Of a stretch of DNA of 64,000 nucleotides, positions 36,613 through 45,958 are shown piece after piece (within the stretch, counting starts at the first letter, position 1; each line of letters starts with the position of its first letter). This stretch comes from Rhodovarius lipocyclicus (lineage in GTDB: Bacteria; Pseudomonadota; Alphaproteobacteria; Acetobacterales; Acetobacteraceae). Position numbers and translations under genes: made by a program. Under the pieces are notes generated by a model. That model made no database searches, was not told where the DNA came from, and worked only from the letters and a program-made list of their open reading frames with translations. Location of the stretch: NCBI RefSeq assembly GCF_009900765.1, contig NZ_JAAABL010000010.1:22173-86172 (forward strand), written 5' to 3'.

Positions 36613-38703
36613 CTAGGCGGCCTTGCGCACGCCGAGGGCCGCGAAACTGCCGCCCTCCGCCGCCAGTTTCTCGATCAGCGCCGCGGGCTTCAGGTTCGCG
36701 TCGCCGGTGGTCTCGGCGTAATGCGCCAGCTTGTCGCGCACAGCCTTGAGGCCCATGCGGTCGGCCCAGAACATCGGGCCGCCGCGCCAGGCGGGCCAGC
36801 CGAAGCCGTTGCAGAACACCACGTCGATATCGACGGCGCGATAGGCGACGCCTTCCTCCAGGATGCGCGCGCCCTCATTCACCATCGGCAGCAGCAGGCG
36901 CTCCAGGATCTCCTGGTCCTCGATCTTCCGCCTACGCACCTGCATCTTCTCGGCGACGTCGAGGATGATCTCCTCCACCTCCGGGTCCACCAGGCGGGTG
37001 CGCTTCTCGTCGTACTTGTACCAGCCCTTGCCGGTCTTCTGGCCGAAGCGGCCGCGCGCCACCACCGCATCGGCGATCGGCGCCACGGTGCCGCGCGCCT
37101 TGCGCACGGCCGCACCGATGTCGAGGCCCGCGAGGTCACCGGTCGCGAGCGGGCCCATGGCCATGCCATAGGTCTCCATCACGCGGTCGATATCTTGCGG
37201 CAGGCAGCCTTCCAGCAGCAGCTTTTCCACCTGCGGCGTGCGCTTGCCGGTCATGCGGTTGCCCACGAAGCCGTCGCAATTGCCCACCAGCACCGGCAGC
37301 TTGCCGATGCGCTTGCCCACATCGGTGGCGGTCGCGATGGCCACCGCATTGGTCTTGGCGCCGCGCACATTCTCCAGCAGCCGCATCACATTGGCGGGCG
37401 AGAAGAAGTGCATGCCGATCACCAGTTCCGGCCGCGAGGTGGCGGAGGCGATCTGGTCGATGTCGAGGGTGGAGGTGTTGGTGGCCAGCACCACGCCCGG
37501 GCGGGCCAGCTTGTCCAGCTTGGCGAAGATCTCCTTCTTCACCTCCATGTTCTCGAATACCGCCTCGATCACCAGGTCGGTGTCCTTGACCACGTTCAGG
37601 TCGATGGAGCCCTTCAGGAAGGAGCGGCGCTTCTCGTATTCCGCCTGGGACAGGCGGCCGGACTTCACCGTGCGCTCCCAATTCGCCTCGCAGCGGGCCA
37701 GGCCCTTGTCGAGCGCTTCCTGGGTGGTCTCCACGATGGTCACGGGGATGCCGTTGTTCGCGAAGTTCATCGCGATGCCGCCGCCCATGGTGCCGCCGCC
37801 GATCACCACCGCGCTCTTTACCGGCAGGGGCTGGGTGCCCTCGGGCAGGTCGGGGATGCGCTGGGCCTCGCGCTCACCGAAGAAGACGTGGCGGAGCGCG
37901 AAGCTCTGCTCGCCTTCCACCAGGCGCTGGAACTGCTGGCGTTCCACCACCAGGCCATCGTCGAAGCTCTCGGTCACGGCGGCGCGCACGGCGGCGGCGC
38001 AGCCCTTGGGGCTTTCCTGCCCGCGGGTGCGCTTCAGCAGGGCCGCGGCCGCGGCGTCGAAGGCCGCGAGGTCCGTGCCCTCGATCTTGTCCGTGCGGTT
38101 GCGGGCCAGGGTGAAGGTGCGGCCCGACTTCGCGGCCTCCCGCGCCCAGGCCACGGCGGCCTTTTCCAGGTCGCCTTCCAGCACGGCGTCGATGAAGCCG
38201 AGCTTCACCGCCTCCTCCGCCTTCACCGGCTCACCGCCCACGATGATCTTCAGCGCGGCCTCGGCGCCGATCAGGCGCGGCAGGCGCTGGGTGCCGCCGG
38301 CGCCGGGCACGAAGCCGCGCTTCACCTCCGGCAGACCCACCTGGGCACCGGGGGAGGCGACGCGGGCGTGGCAGACCAGGGCCAGTTCCAGCCCGCCGCC
38401 CAGCGCGCTGCCATGGATGGCGGCGACGACCGGCACGGGGCTGTTCTCGATCGCCTCGAACACCTCCGGCAGGCTGGGGGGCTGGCGGGGCTTGTTGAAC
38501 TCGGTCATCTCGGCGCCGGCGGAATACATCCGCCCCTTGCCGATGATCACGATGGCGCGCGCGCCTTCCTTCAGGCTGCGCTGGATACCCGTCAGCAGGC
38601 CCGCGCGCACGGCGGTGCGCAGCGTGTTGACCGGGGGGTTGGCGATGCGCAGCACATGCACATCGCCGTCAAAGGCGTGTTCGACAAACGGCGCTTCGTC
38701 CAT
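36613..38703 (-). CDS. pimF: Enoyl-CoA hydratase/3-hydroxyacyl-CoA dehydrogenase
   Basis: A 696-residue bifunctional beta-oxidation enzyme. The N-terminal crotonase domain has GSALGGGLELALVCHARV and VGLPEVKRGFVPGAGGTQRLPRL with the catalytic Glu residues. The C-terminal hydroxyacyl-CoA dehydrogenase begins at VVIGGGTMGGGIAMNFANNG (about residue 300), with GMHFFSPANVM holding the catalytic His. Named pimF because the pimC and pimD pair follows; fadJ/fadB-like is the safe description. No ligase or thiolase is nearby, unlike pimFABCDE. A palindrome upstream (38793-38804) is a TetR-type site candidate. Confidence 0.85.
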   Translation of the reverse strand: MDEAPFVEHAFDGDVHVLRIANPPVNTLRTAVRAGLLTGIQRSLKEGARAIVIIGKGRMYSAGAEMTEFNKPRQPPSLPEVFEAIENSPVPVVAAIHGSALGGGLELALVCHARVASPGAQVGLPEVKRGFVPGAGGTQRLPRLIGAEAALKIIVGGEPVKAEEAVKLGFIDAVLEGDLEKAAVAWAREAAKSGRTFTLARNRTDKIEGTDLAAFDAAAAALLKRTRGQESPKGCAAAVRAAVTESFDDGLVVERQQFQRLVEGEQSFALRHVFFGEREAQRIPDLPEGTQPLPVKSAVVIGGGTMGGGIAMNFANNGIPVTIVETTQEALDKGLARCEANWERTVKSGRLSQAEYEKRRSFLKGSIDLNVVKDTDLVIEAVFENMEVKKEIFAKLDKLARPGVVLATNTSTLDIDQIASATSRPELVIGMHFFSPANVMRLLENVRGAKTNAVAIATATDVGKRIGKLPVLVGNCDGFVGNRMTGKRTPQVEKLLLEGCLPQDIDRVMETYGMAMGPLATGDLAGLDIGAAVRKARGTVAPIADAVVARGRFGQKTGKGWYKYDEKRTRLVDPEVEEIILDVAEKMQVRRRKIEDQEILERLLLPMVNEGARILEEGVAYRAVDIDVVFCNGFGWPAWRGGPMFWADRMGLKAVRDKLAHYAETTGDANLKPAALIEKLAAEGGSFAALGVRKAA

Positions 38704-38792
38704 GGCGCTTTCCTTCCCAATCAGGTCTTTCTCTTGCCGGTATAGCAGGCTGGCAGAACGACACTGTCAACAGCGGAGAGGCAAACGTTAGC

Positions 38793-38804
38793 CCGACCGG
38801 TCGG
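38793..38804. promoter_or_regulatory. CCGACCGGTCGG palindrome, TetR-type operator candidate
   Basis: A perfect 12-base palindrome, extended on one side by TCGG, 90 bases upstream of the pimF start. GACCGGTC-type palindromes are common TetR-family operators controlling fatty-acid genes. No TetR gene is adjacent, so the regulator would lie elsewhere. Confidence 0.45.
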
Positions 38805-38851
38805 TCGGTTCAATGCGCCCGGGCCGAGTTATTCCGCCCAAGGCGGGCGCC

Positions 38852-39340
38852 TCAGCGCCGGCTGGGCATCGCCGCCTGGGCGCGCGCGAACCCGTTGAAG
38901 GACAAGGACAAGGTGACCGGCTGATGCGCCGCGTCCTGGAACAGCAGCCGCGCGCCGGGGGGTTCCGAGCGCAGCTGCGCCAGCGCGTTGTCGGGCAGTT
39001 CCGCCATGGCGAAGCAGCCTGCCGGCAGGCAGCGCTGGAAGGCCAGGGTGAAGGACTGCCCCCCCGCCTCCACCCGCACGCCGGTGGGCAGATGCACGTT
39101 CAGCGGCACATGGGCCATCAGCAGCAGGGGCCCGGCATTGTTCAGCCGGCCGACGATGACCTGCGCCTGGGCGCGGCCCTCGGCGTTGTTCAGCACCGTG
39201 CCCAGCTCGCATTGCCGCTGGGGGCGGGTCTCGCAGCGCAGCGCCCAGTCGCCATAGGTGGCCTGGGTGCGTTCCTGCGCCAGGGCCGGACCGGCCAGCG
39301 CCGAAAGGACGAGAGCGGGGAGGAGGAAGCGAGACGCCAT
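38852..39340 (-). CDS. Invasion-associated locus B (IalB)-family protein
   Basis: A 162-residue periplasmic protein with a signal peptide (FLLPALVLSALAGPALAQ). The mature start TYGDWALRCE and the four Cys (CE..., QCELG, RCLPAGC) match the IalB-like family, which has a beta-sandwich core held by disulfides. The function outside Bartonella is poorly known. It is upstream of pimF but on the same strand, 148 bases away. Its upstream region holds a 33-base imperfect tandem repeat. Confidence 0.8.
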   Translation of the reverse strand: MASRFLLPALVLSALAGPALAQERTQATYGDWALRCETRPQRQCELGTVLNNAEGRAQAQVIVGRLNNAGPLLLMAHVPLNVHLPTGVRVEAGGQSFTLAFQRCLPAGCFAMAELPDNALAQLRSEPPGARLLFQDAAHQPVTLSLSFNGFARAQAAMPSRR

Positions 39341-39380
39341 GCGAGGAATGCCCTGCCGGAGGAACCGGCCGGCATCCTGC

Positions 39381-39446
39381 CACAGTTCCGGGGGGCTGAG
39401 GCCCCCCAGGGGTCACAGTTCCGGGGGACTGGCGCCCCCCGGCACT
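39381..39446. repeat. Tandem repeat, two 33-base units
   Basis: Two imperfect copies of a unit starting CACAGTTCCGGGGG, at 39381-39413 and 39414-39446, each with a GGGGG...CCCCC stem, fill the gap between the RND fusion gene and the IalB-like gene. They could act as a terminator-like structure for the upstream operon. Confidence 0.65.
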
Positions 39447-39448
39447 CA

Positions 39449-42400
39449 TCACGGAACCGCGCCCAGCGCCTGGTTCAGCTGCGCGCGGGCGCGGTTGACG
39501 TTCACCGCCGCGCGCGCCTCCTCCACCTGCGCCTCCTGCTGCAGCTGCCGCACGCGGAACAGGTCGAAGGCCCCCGTCTCGCCGCTGCGGAAGGCGCGGC
39601 GGGCGATGCCCTCCTGCTCGTTCGCCACCGCCAGGCGCTGGCGGGCGATGCGCAGGTTGTTCTCCGCCACCCGCAGCCCGGTCTCGGCATAGCGCAGCCC
39701 GGCCTCCAGCAGGCGCTGGGATTGCGCGAGCTCGGCGGTGGCCCGCGTCACCTCGCTCTGCGCCTCCGCGCGGCGGGGCAGGTTGCGGGCCTCCGTGGCG
39801 AAGGGCAGGCGGAAGCGCAGGCCGATCGAGGTGTTGTCGTTCTGCCCGAACCCGCCCTCATAGCGGGTGAAGACGCCCAGCTCCGGATTCTCCCGCGGGG
39901 TGGCGGCGACCAGCCGGCCGCGCGCGTTCGCGGCCTCCAGCGCCGCGCGGGCGGCGGCCAGCTGCGGGTGGCGCGCCAGGCGGTCGCGCGGCAGGGGCGT
40001 CTCGGGCGGCAGAACGGGGCGCTGGCCGCCGGTCAGGGTGGCGTATTCGGCCTCCAGCTGGTCGGCGCGGGCATCGGTCTGGGCGAAGGTCAGCTCGGCG
40101 GCCAGGGTTTCGTTCTGGGCCAGCAGCGCCTCGGTGGGCGGCACGTCGCCCAGCTCGGCCCGGCGGCGCAGGTCGCGGGCGATGTCGCGGCTGGTCGCCA
40201 GGCGCAGGCGCGCCACCTCCGCCTCCCGCCGGGCCAGCGCGGCTTCCCAATGCGCGTCGCGCACCCGGCCGGCCACGGCCAGGCGGCGGGCGAGCACCCT
40301 GCCCTCCAGCGCCAGCACATCGGCGTTCACGCTCTCGGCCAGGGCGGTGCGCTGGCCGGGCAGCCAGATGGGCGCTGCCAGGTCGATCTCCACCTCCCGC
40401 GAGGGCTGACCGTTAGCCCCGCCGCCGCGCGTGCCGCTCAGCGCGGTGCCGGAGACGGAGGGCGGCCCCGCGAGCGCCGAGCGCGGCACGATGCCGCGCG
40501 CCACCGCCGCCTCCCGCTGGGCCAACAGGCCCCGCAGTTCCGCGTCCAGGTCCAGGGCGGCGGCGACGTGGGCGGCCAGCGTGCCCTGGCTTTGCGCCTG
40601 GGCCGCGCCCGCCCCCAGCAGCAGCGCGGCCAGCACCACTGCCGCCACCGGGGCGGGTTTCGGCGCCCGGGCGCGCGGCAGGGCGAAGCGCTCATATAAT
40701 ATGGGCAGCAGCAGCAGGGTCAGGGCCGTCGCCGTCACCAGCCCGCCGATCACCACCACCGCCAGCGGCTTCTGGATCTCGCTGCCCGGCCCGGTGGCGA
40801 ACAGGAAGGGCACCAGCGCGAAGGCCGCGATGCAGGCCGTCAGCAGCACCGGCGTCATGCGCCGCCGCGCGCCCTCGCGCACCGCCTCGGAGAGGGTGAG
40901 CCCCTCCTCCGCGATCAGCCGGTTCACGGTGCTGATCAGCACCACGCCGTTCAGCACCGCGATGCCGATCAGCGTCAGGAAACCCACGGAAGCAGGCACG
41001 GAAATGAACTCCCCCGACAGATACAGGCCGAGCACGCCGCCGATCAGCGCGAAGGGCACGTTGCAGAACACCAGCGCCGCCTGCCGGACCGAGTTGAAGG
41101 TCAGGTACAGCAGCAGGAAGATCACGCCGAGCGCGAGCGGCACCACCATGGCCAGCCGGGCGGAGGCACGCTGCTGGTTCTCGAACTGCCCGCCCCAGAC
41201 CAGCGAATAGCCGGGCGGCAGCTGCACGCGCTGGGCCACAGCCGCCCGCGCATCGGCCACGAAGCCCACCAGGTCCCGCCCGCACACGTTGGACAGCACG
41301 GTGGCGAAGCGCTCCACCTCCTCGCGGATCACCTGGATCGGGCCTTCCTCCTCCCGCACATCGGCCACCTGGCTGAGGGCGACGGTGCCGCCCCCTGGCA
41401 GGGCGATGGGCACGCGCGCGAGGTCCGCCGCGGAGCGCCGGTTCGCGTCCTCGCCGCGGATCAGCAGCGGGATGCGGCGATCGCCCTCCAGCACCACGCC
41501 CACATTGCGCCCATCGACCCACACCCTCAGCGCGTCCTGGATATCGGTGGCGTTCAGGCCGAAGCGGCCGGCGGCGAGGCGGTCGGGCTCCACCGTCAGG
41601 TATTTCATGCCGTCATTGCGCAGCGCGAACACGTCGGTGGAGCCGGGGATGGCGCGGATCGCCTCCGACACCTCCCGCGCCAGGCGGTTCAGTTCGGGGA
41701 TCTCGGCGCCGAAGATCTTCACCACCACATCGCCGCGCGCGCCGATGATCATCTCCTGCACGCGCATGTCGATGGGCTGGGCGAAGGAGTAGGAAATGCC
41801 GGGAATGCCCTCCAGCACCTCGCGCAGCTGTTCCAGCAGCCAAGCGGAGCCGCCGGCCTGGCCCTCCGCGCGCCATTCCGCGCGCGGGCGCAGGTCGAGG
41901 AACATGTCGGTCTCGTTCAGCCCCACCGGGTCGATGCCCAGCTCGTCCGCGCCGCTGCGGGCCATGATGCCGCGCAATTCGGGCACGCGGGCCATCAGCT
42001 CGCGCTCGATCCGCAGGGAGGTCTGGGCCGATTCCTCCACCCCCATGGTGGCGTGGCTGCGGATGGTGATGACCGGGTTGCCCTCATCCATCGTGGGCAT
42101 GAAGGTGCTGCCGAGCCGGCCGAAGGCCAGCACCGCCAGCACGGCCCCCACCAGCACCGCGCCGCCCACGGCCAGCGGCCGGCGCAGCGCCCATTCCAGC
42201 GCGGGGTCGTAGCCCCGGTGCAGCAGGCGCACCAGCCACGGGTCGCGCGTGCTGCCCTGGCGCAGGATGTACAGCCCCAGCACCGGCACCACCGTAATGG
42301 ACAGCAGCAGCGCCGCGATCAGCGCGAAGGCAATGGTCAGCGCGACGGGGCCGAACAGCCGCCCCTCCAGCCCCTGCAGGGACAGCAGCGGCACGAACAC

Positions 42401-43753
42401 CGCCACGATGATCAACACGCCCGAGACGAGCGGCACGATCACCTCGCGCACCGCCTCGTTCACGATGGCCAGCCGCCCCCGGAAATCGGGTTTGTTATGG
42501 GCGTGGTTCAGCTTGTGGGCGACGTTCTCGATCACGACCACGCCGCAATCCACCAGCAGGCCGATGGCGATGGCCAGCCCGCCGAGCGACATGATGTTGG
42601 CCGTCAGCCCATAGGCTTTCATAATGCCGAAGGTCGCCAGCACCGCCAGCGGCAGCAGCAGGCTGACCACTACCGCGGCGCGGATATTGCCCAGGAACAG
42701 CACCAGCAGCACCACCACCAGCACGATGGCCTCCAGCAGCACCTTCTGCACGGTCCAGACGGCCGCCCCGATCAGCTCCGACCGGTCATAGAAGAAGCGC
42801 ACGCGCACGCCCTCGGGCAGGCGGCGCTCGATCTCGGGCAGGCGGGCGCGCACGCCATCCACCACGGTGCGGGCATTGGCGCCTTGCAGGCCCAGCACGG
42901 TGCCCCAGACCGCTTCGGTTTCGCCGTCGCGGGCCACCACGCCGTTGCGGGGCAGCGCGCCGAAGCGCACGTCGGCCACATCGCCCACCCGCACCACATT
43001 GCTGCCGCGCGCCAGCACGACGATACTTCGCACATCCTCCAGGCTGCGGATGCGGCCCTCGGCGCGCACCAGCAGCGCTTCCTCACCGTCGCGCACGCGG
43101 CCGGCGCCGTCATTGCGGTTGTTGCGCTCCAGCGCATCCTGCAATTGCTGGGTGGAGATGCCGCGCGCGGCCATGGCACCGGCGCTCGGCACCACCTCAT
43201 AGGTGCGGACGAAGCCGCCCAGCACGTTCACATCCGCCACGCCCGGCACGCCGCGCAGGATGGGGCGCACCACCCAGTCCAGCAGGGTGCGGGCCTCGGT
43301 GGGGGTCGCGTTCTCGCCCTCCAGCGTGAACATCAGCATCTCGCCCAGCGGCGTGACGATGGGCGCGAGCCCGCCCTCCGCGCCATCGGGCAGGTCGTCC
43401 ATGATCTGCGACAGGCGCTCATTCACCTGGGCGCGGGCCCAGAAGATGTCCACGCCCGGCTCGAACTGGAAGGTCATCAGCGCCACGGCATAGCGCGTGG
43501 TGGAGCGGATCTGCGCCAGGCGCGGAATGCCGCGCATCGCCACCTCCACCGGGGCGGTCACGCGGGCCTCCAGCTCCTCCGGCGTCAGGCCCGAGGCGCG
43601 GATGGAGACCAGCACCTGCGGCGGGGCCACATCCGGGAAGGCATCGATAGGCAGGTTGCGATAGGCATTGGCCCCCCAGACCGAGAGGGCCAGCGCCACG
43701 AGCACGACGATCAGGCGCTGGCGCAGGGCCAGCTCGACCAGCTTCAGCAGCAT
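39449..43753 (-). CDS. Heavy-metal-type RND pump fused to a TolC-like outer-membrane factor
   Basis: A 1434-residue protein. Residues ~1-1020 are a CusA/CzcA-type RND pump: LPIDAFPDVAPPQVLV near the start, a TM4 motif AIAIGLLVDCGVVVIEN with the proton-relay Asp (~401), and the second TM bundle ending LLPILYERF. A short linker then leads to a signal-like stretch APVAAVVLAALLLGAGAAQAQ (about 1029-1051) and a TolC/CusC-like coiled-coil domain to the end. Pump and outer-membrane factor are normally separate genes. Metal specificity is not set by eye. The adaptor gene is just upstream, with 3 bases between. Confidence 0.85.
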   Translation of the reverse strand: MLLKLVELALRQRLIVVLVALALSVWGANAYRNLPIDAFPDVAPPQVLVSIRASGLTPEELEARVTAPVEVAMRGIPRLAQIRSTTRYAVALMTFQFEPGVDIFWARAQVNERLSQIMDDLPDGAEGGLAPIVTPLGEMLMFTLEGENATPTEARTLLDWVVRPILRGVPGVADVNVLGGFVRTYEVVPSAGAMAARGISTQQLQDALERNNRNDGAGRVRDGEEALLVRAEGRIRSLEDVRSIVVLARGSNVVRVGDVADVRFGALPRNGVVARDGETEAVWGTVLGLQGANARTVVDGVRARLPEIERRLPEGVRVRFFYDRSELIGAAVWTVQKVLLEAIVLVVVLLVLFLGNIRAAVVVSLLLPLAVLATFGIMKAYGLTANIMSLGGLAIAIGLLVDCGVVVIENVAHKLNHAHNKPDFRGRLAIVNEAVREVIVPLVSGVLIIVAVFVPLLSLQGLEGRLFGPVALTIAFALIAALLLSITVVPVLGLYILRQGSTRDPWLVRLLHRGYDPALEWALRRPLAVGGAVLVGAVLAVLAFGRLGSTFMPTMDEGNPVITIRSHATMGVEESAQTSLRIERELMARVPELRGIMARSGADELGIDPVGLNETDMFLDLRPRAEWRAEGQAGGSAWLLEQLREVLEGIPGISYSFAQPIDMRVQEMIIGARGDVVVKIFGAEIPELNRLAREVSEAIRAIPGSTDVFALRNDGMKYLTVEPDRLAAGRFGLNATDIQDALRVWVDGRNVGVVLEGDRRIPLLIRGEDANRRSAADLARVPIALPGGGTVALSQVADVREEEGPIQVIREEVERFATVLSNVCGRDLVGFVADARAAVAQRVQLPPGYSLVWGGQFENQQRASARLAMVVPLALGVIFLLLYLTFNSVRQAALVFCNVPFALIGGVLGLYLSGEFISVPASVGFLTLIGIAVLNGVVLISTVNRLIAEEGLTLSEAVREGARRRMTPVLLTACIAAFALVPFLFATGPGSEIQKPLAVVVIGGLVTATALTLLLLPILYERFALPRARAPKPAPVAAVVLAALLLGAGAAQAQSQGTLAAHVAAALDLDAELRGLLAQREAAVARGIVPRSALAGPPSVSGTALSGTRGGGANGQPSREVEIDLAAPIWLPGQRTALAESVNADVLALEGRVLARRLAVAGRVRDAHWEAALARREAEVARLRLATSRDIARDLRRRAELGDVPPTEALLAQNETLAAELTFAQTDARADQLEAEYATLTGGQRPVLPPETPLPRDRLARHPQLAAARAALEAANARGRLVAATPRENPELGVFTRYEGGFGQNDNTSIGLRFRLPFATEARNLPRRAEAQSEVTRATAELAQSQRLLEAGLRYAETGLRVAENNLRIARQRLAVANEQEGIARRAFRSGETGAFDLFRVRQLQQEAQVEEARAAVNVNRARAQLNQALGAVP

Positions 43754-43756
43754 GGA

Positions 43757-44881
43757 TCAGCCCTCATCCGCTTCGGAGAGCTCGGACAGCAGCGAGAGCA
43801 CGCCGCGCACCACGATGCGCTCCCCGTTCTGGAACTCCGCGCGGATGGAGGTGGCCTGCGCCGTCTCGTTCAGCACCGTCACCGGGCGGGCGTGGAAGCC
43901 CACCCCGTTGCGCACGAACACCCAGCTGCGTTCGCGGTGGCGCACCACCGCCCCCGCCGGAACGCGCCACTGCCCGCCCGTGCCGCCCACCAGCTGCACG
44001 ATGGCCGACAGCGCCTGGCCGGGGCGCAACTGCTCCACGCCCTGATGCACCTCGGCCACCGCCGTCACGGATTGGGTAGCGCTGTCGGCGCTGCGGCCGA
44101 CCAGCAGGATGAAGCCCTCCGCCCCCTGGCTCGGCAGCAGCACACGGGCACGGGGCATGATGGCGTTGGCGCGCGCGATCGGCACCTGGATGTTCACCCA
44201 CAGCGGCGAGAGATCCGCGATGGTCAGCATGGCCGCCGAGGCCGCCACGCGCTCACCGGCCGTGGCCGCCCGGTTCAGCACCACCCCGCTCATGGGCGCC
44301 GAGATCGCCAGGGCCGGCGAGATGCGGCGGGTGCGGCGCAGCTGCTCGATATCCCCCTGCGACATGCCGAGCAGCGCAAGCGCCTGGCCGCGTTCCTCCA
44401 GCGCGGCGGCGGCCCCCGCGGCTTCCGCGCGGGTCACCAGCAGGCGGCGCTCGGCGATCACGCGCTCCCGGAACAGCGTCTCGTCCCGGCGCAGGGATTC
44501 GGCGGCCAGGGCATCGGCGGTGACGGCCTGCAGGAACAGGCGCTGGGCCTCCACCAGCTCCGGGCTGCGCAGGCGGGCGATGGGCTGGCCCTCCCGCACG
44601 CGCTCATCGGGGGAGACGAGCAGGGCCTCGATCAGCCCGTTGGCCGGGGCCGCGACCACGCGCAGCTGCTGCGGCGGCACCACCACCTGGGCGGGCAGGA
44701 TGATCTCGGCCTGGCCGTTCTCGGGCTCCGGGGCGGCCAGCTCGATGCCCGCGGGGCGGAACTGGCGTTCCTCCATGCGGATGGTGATTTCCCGCGCGGG
44801 CGGGGTGGGTTGGGCCAGGGCGGCGATGGGCAACAGCGTAGCGGCGCAGGCCAGCAGGCTGGCACGCAGGGCATGGGTCAT
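43757..44881 (-). CDS. RND efflux periplasmic adaptor (CusB/CzcB-like)
   Basis: A 374-residue membrane-fusion protein. A signal peptide (LRASLLACAATLLPIAALAQ) is followed by a lipoyl-like half (VVAAPANGLIEALLVSPDERVREGQPIARLRSPEL), a helical hairpin with Leu/Glu/Ala repeats, and the second lipoyl half ISAPMSGVVLNRAATAGERVAASAAMLTIADLSPLWV. It links the pump to the outer-membrane part. Unlike CusB there is no Met-rich N-terminus, so copper/silver is not especially favoured. Start ATG 44881, first gene of the operon. Confidence 0.88.
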   Translation of the reverse strand: MTHALRASLLACAATLLPIAALAQPTPPAREITIRMEERQFRPAGIELAAPEPENGQAEIILPAQVVVPPQQLRVVAAPANGLIEALLVSPDERVREGQPIARLRSPELVEAQRLFLQAVTADALAAESLRRDETLFRERVIAERRLLVTRAEAAGAAAALEERGQALALLGMSQGDIEQLRRTRRISPALAISAPMSGVVLNRAATAGERVAASAAMLTIADLSPLWVNIQVPIARANAIMPRARVLLPSQGAEGFILLVGRSADSATQSVTAVAEVHQGVEQLRPGQALSAIVQLVGGTGGQWRVPAGAVVRHRERSWVFVRNGVGFHARPVTVLNETAQATSIRAEFQNGERIVVRGVLSLLSELSEADEG

Positions 44882-45041
44882 TTTGTGCTCGTCCTCACAA
44901 GGCGGCTTTGAGATGCGGGGGCACGGCTCAGCCCCCTGCTCCGCGCCGCCACGCGGGTGCCAGCTCAACAGGCCCCGCCGCCGGACATGCGGATGGGGGC
45001 GAGCCGCCTTGCGACGGTCGTCAGCGCCGGCTGGCTCATTA

Positions 45042-45069
45042 CTAATAGTTTAGAATTCGACAAGGTCAA
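45042..45069 (-). promoter_or_regulatory. Candidate sigma70 promoter of the RND operon
   Basis: On the minus strand TTGACC (45064-45069) and TATTAG (45042-45047) stand 16 bases apart, in a locally AT-rich stretch about 160 bases upstream of the adaptor gene. The -35 is near consensus; the -10 is weak. No MerR-type dyad with long spacer or metal regulator gene was seen. Confidence 0.35.
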
Positions 45070-45151
45070 GGTTGCGGCGCAGCAACGCGCGGGCTTTTCC
45101 CCGGCGCCAAGCTGCCCTACCCCTGCACCCAGCAGCATGCAGGAGCCTTCC

Positions 45152-45901
45152 ATGATCGTTCTCATCACCGGTGCCACCGCGGGTTTCGGCCTGGCCATCG
45201 CCCGGGTTTTCGTGGCCGAGGGCGCGCGCGTGATCGCCACCGGCCGCCGGCAGGAACGGCTGGACGCGCTGGTGGCCGAGCTCGGCGCCGACAAGGTGCT
45301 GCCGCTGCGCTTCGACGTGCAGGACCGCCAGGCGACGCTGGCGGCGCTGGCCTCCATCCCCGATGCCTGGTCCGCCGTGGATGTGCTGGTGAACAACGCG
45401 GGCCTGGCCCTGGGGCTGGAGCCGGCGCAGGCCGCGAACCTGGATGACTGGGACCAGATGGTGGACACCAACATCAAGGGCCTGCTGACCATGACCCGCG
45501 CCATGCTGCCGGGCATGATCGCGCGCGGGCGCGGCCACATCATCAACCTGGGCAGCACGGCGGGCGAATTCCCCTATCCGGGCGGCAACACCTATGGCGC
45601 GACGAAAGCCTTCGTGCGGCAATTCAGCCTGAACCTGCGCGCGGACCTGTTCGGCACGCCCATCCGCGTGACGGAAGTGGAACCGGGCCTGGTGGGCGGC
45701 ACGGAATTCAGCTCCGTCCGCTTCAAGGGCGACGACGCCAAGGCGGCCTCCGTCTACGACGGCACCAACGCGCTAACGCCGGAAGACGTGGCGGAGACCG
45801 TGCGCTGGGCCGCGATGCTGCCGGAACGGGTGAACATCAACATCGTGCAGATGATGCCGGTGACGCAGAGCTTCGCCGGGCTGAAAGTGCATAAGGGGTG
45901 A
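45152..45901 (+). CDS. SDR-family 3-hydroxy acid dehydrogenase (YdfG-like)
   Basis: A 249-residue short-chain dehydrogenase. The cofactor motif is TGATAGFGLAIAR at the N-terminus; NNAGLALG and INLGSTAG (catalytic Ser region) follow; YGATKAF holds the Tyr-x-x-x-Lys. FPYPGGNTYGATKAFVRQF is the YdfG-like pattern, an NADP-dependent 3-hydroxy acid / serine dehydrogenase. Start ATG 45152 with AGGAG six bases ahead. Divergent from the RND operon. Confidence 0.85.
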   Translation: MIVLITGATAGFGLAIARVFVAEGARVIATGRRQERLDALVAELGADKVLPLRFDVQDRQATLAALASIPDAWSAVDVLVNNAGLALGLEPAQAANLDDWDQMVDTNIKGLLTMTRAMLPGMIARGRGHIINLGSTAGEFPYPGGNTYGATKAFVRQFSLNLRADLFGTPIRVTEVEPGLVGGTEFSSVRFKGDDAKAASVYDGTNALTPEDVAETVRWAAMLPERVNINIVQMMPVTQSFAGLKVHKG

Positions 45902-45906
45902 GAGGT

Positions 45907-45952
45907 GGGGGCGTTGCCCCCGGAGCCGGACGGAGGCCCCCGCGATGGGGGC
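45907..45952. terminator. Paired GC hairpins between convergent genes
   Basis: GGGGGC-GTT-GCCCCC (45907-45921) and GCCCCC-GCGAT-GGGGGC (45936-45952) lie between the stops of the SDR and DegT genes. They may act as a two-way terminator, though no T-run follows. The style matches other gene-end palindromes here. Confidence 0.45.
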
Positions 45953-45958
45953 GCCGCC

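Noticed and set aside
42053..44911. Plus-strand open frame of about 950 codons over the RND and adaptor genes
   Set aside because: It is the antisense of real genes; the product is His/Gln/Arg-rich low-complexity with no domain.
45042..45069. MerR-type metal operator for the RND operon
   Set aside because: No inverted repeat with the long 19-20 base spacer was found; only a plain promoter-like pair is supported.
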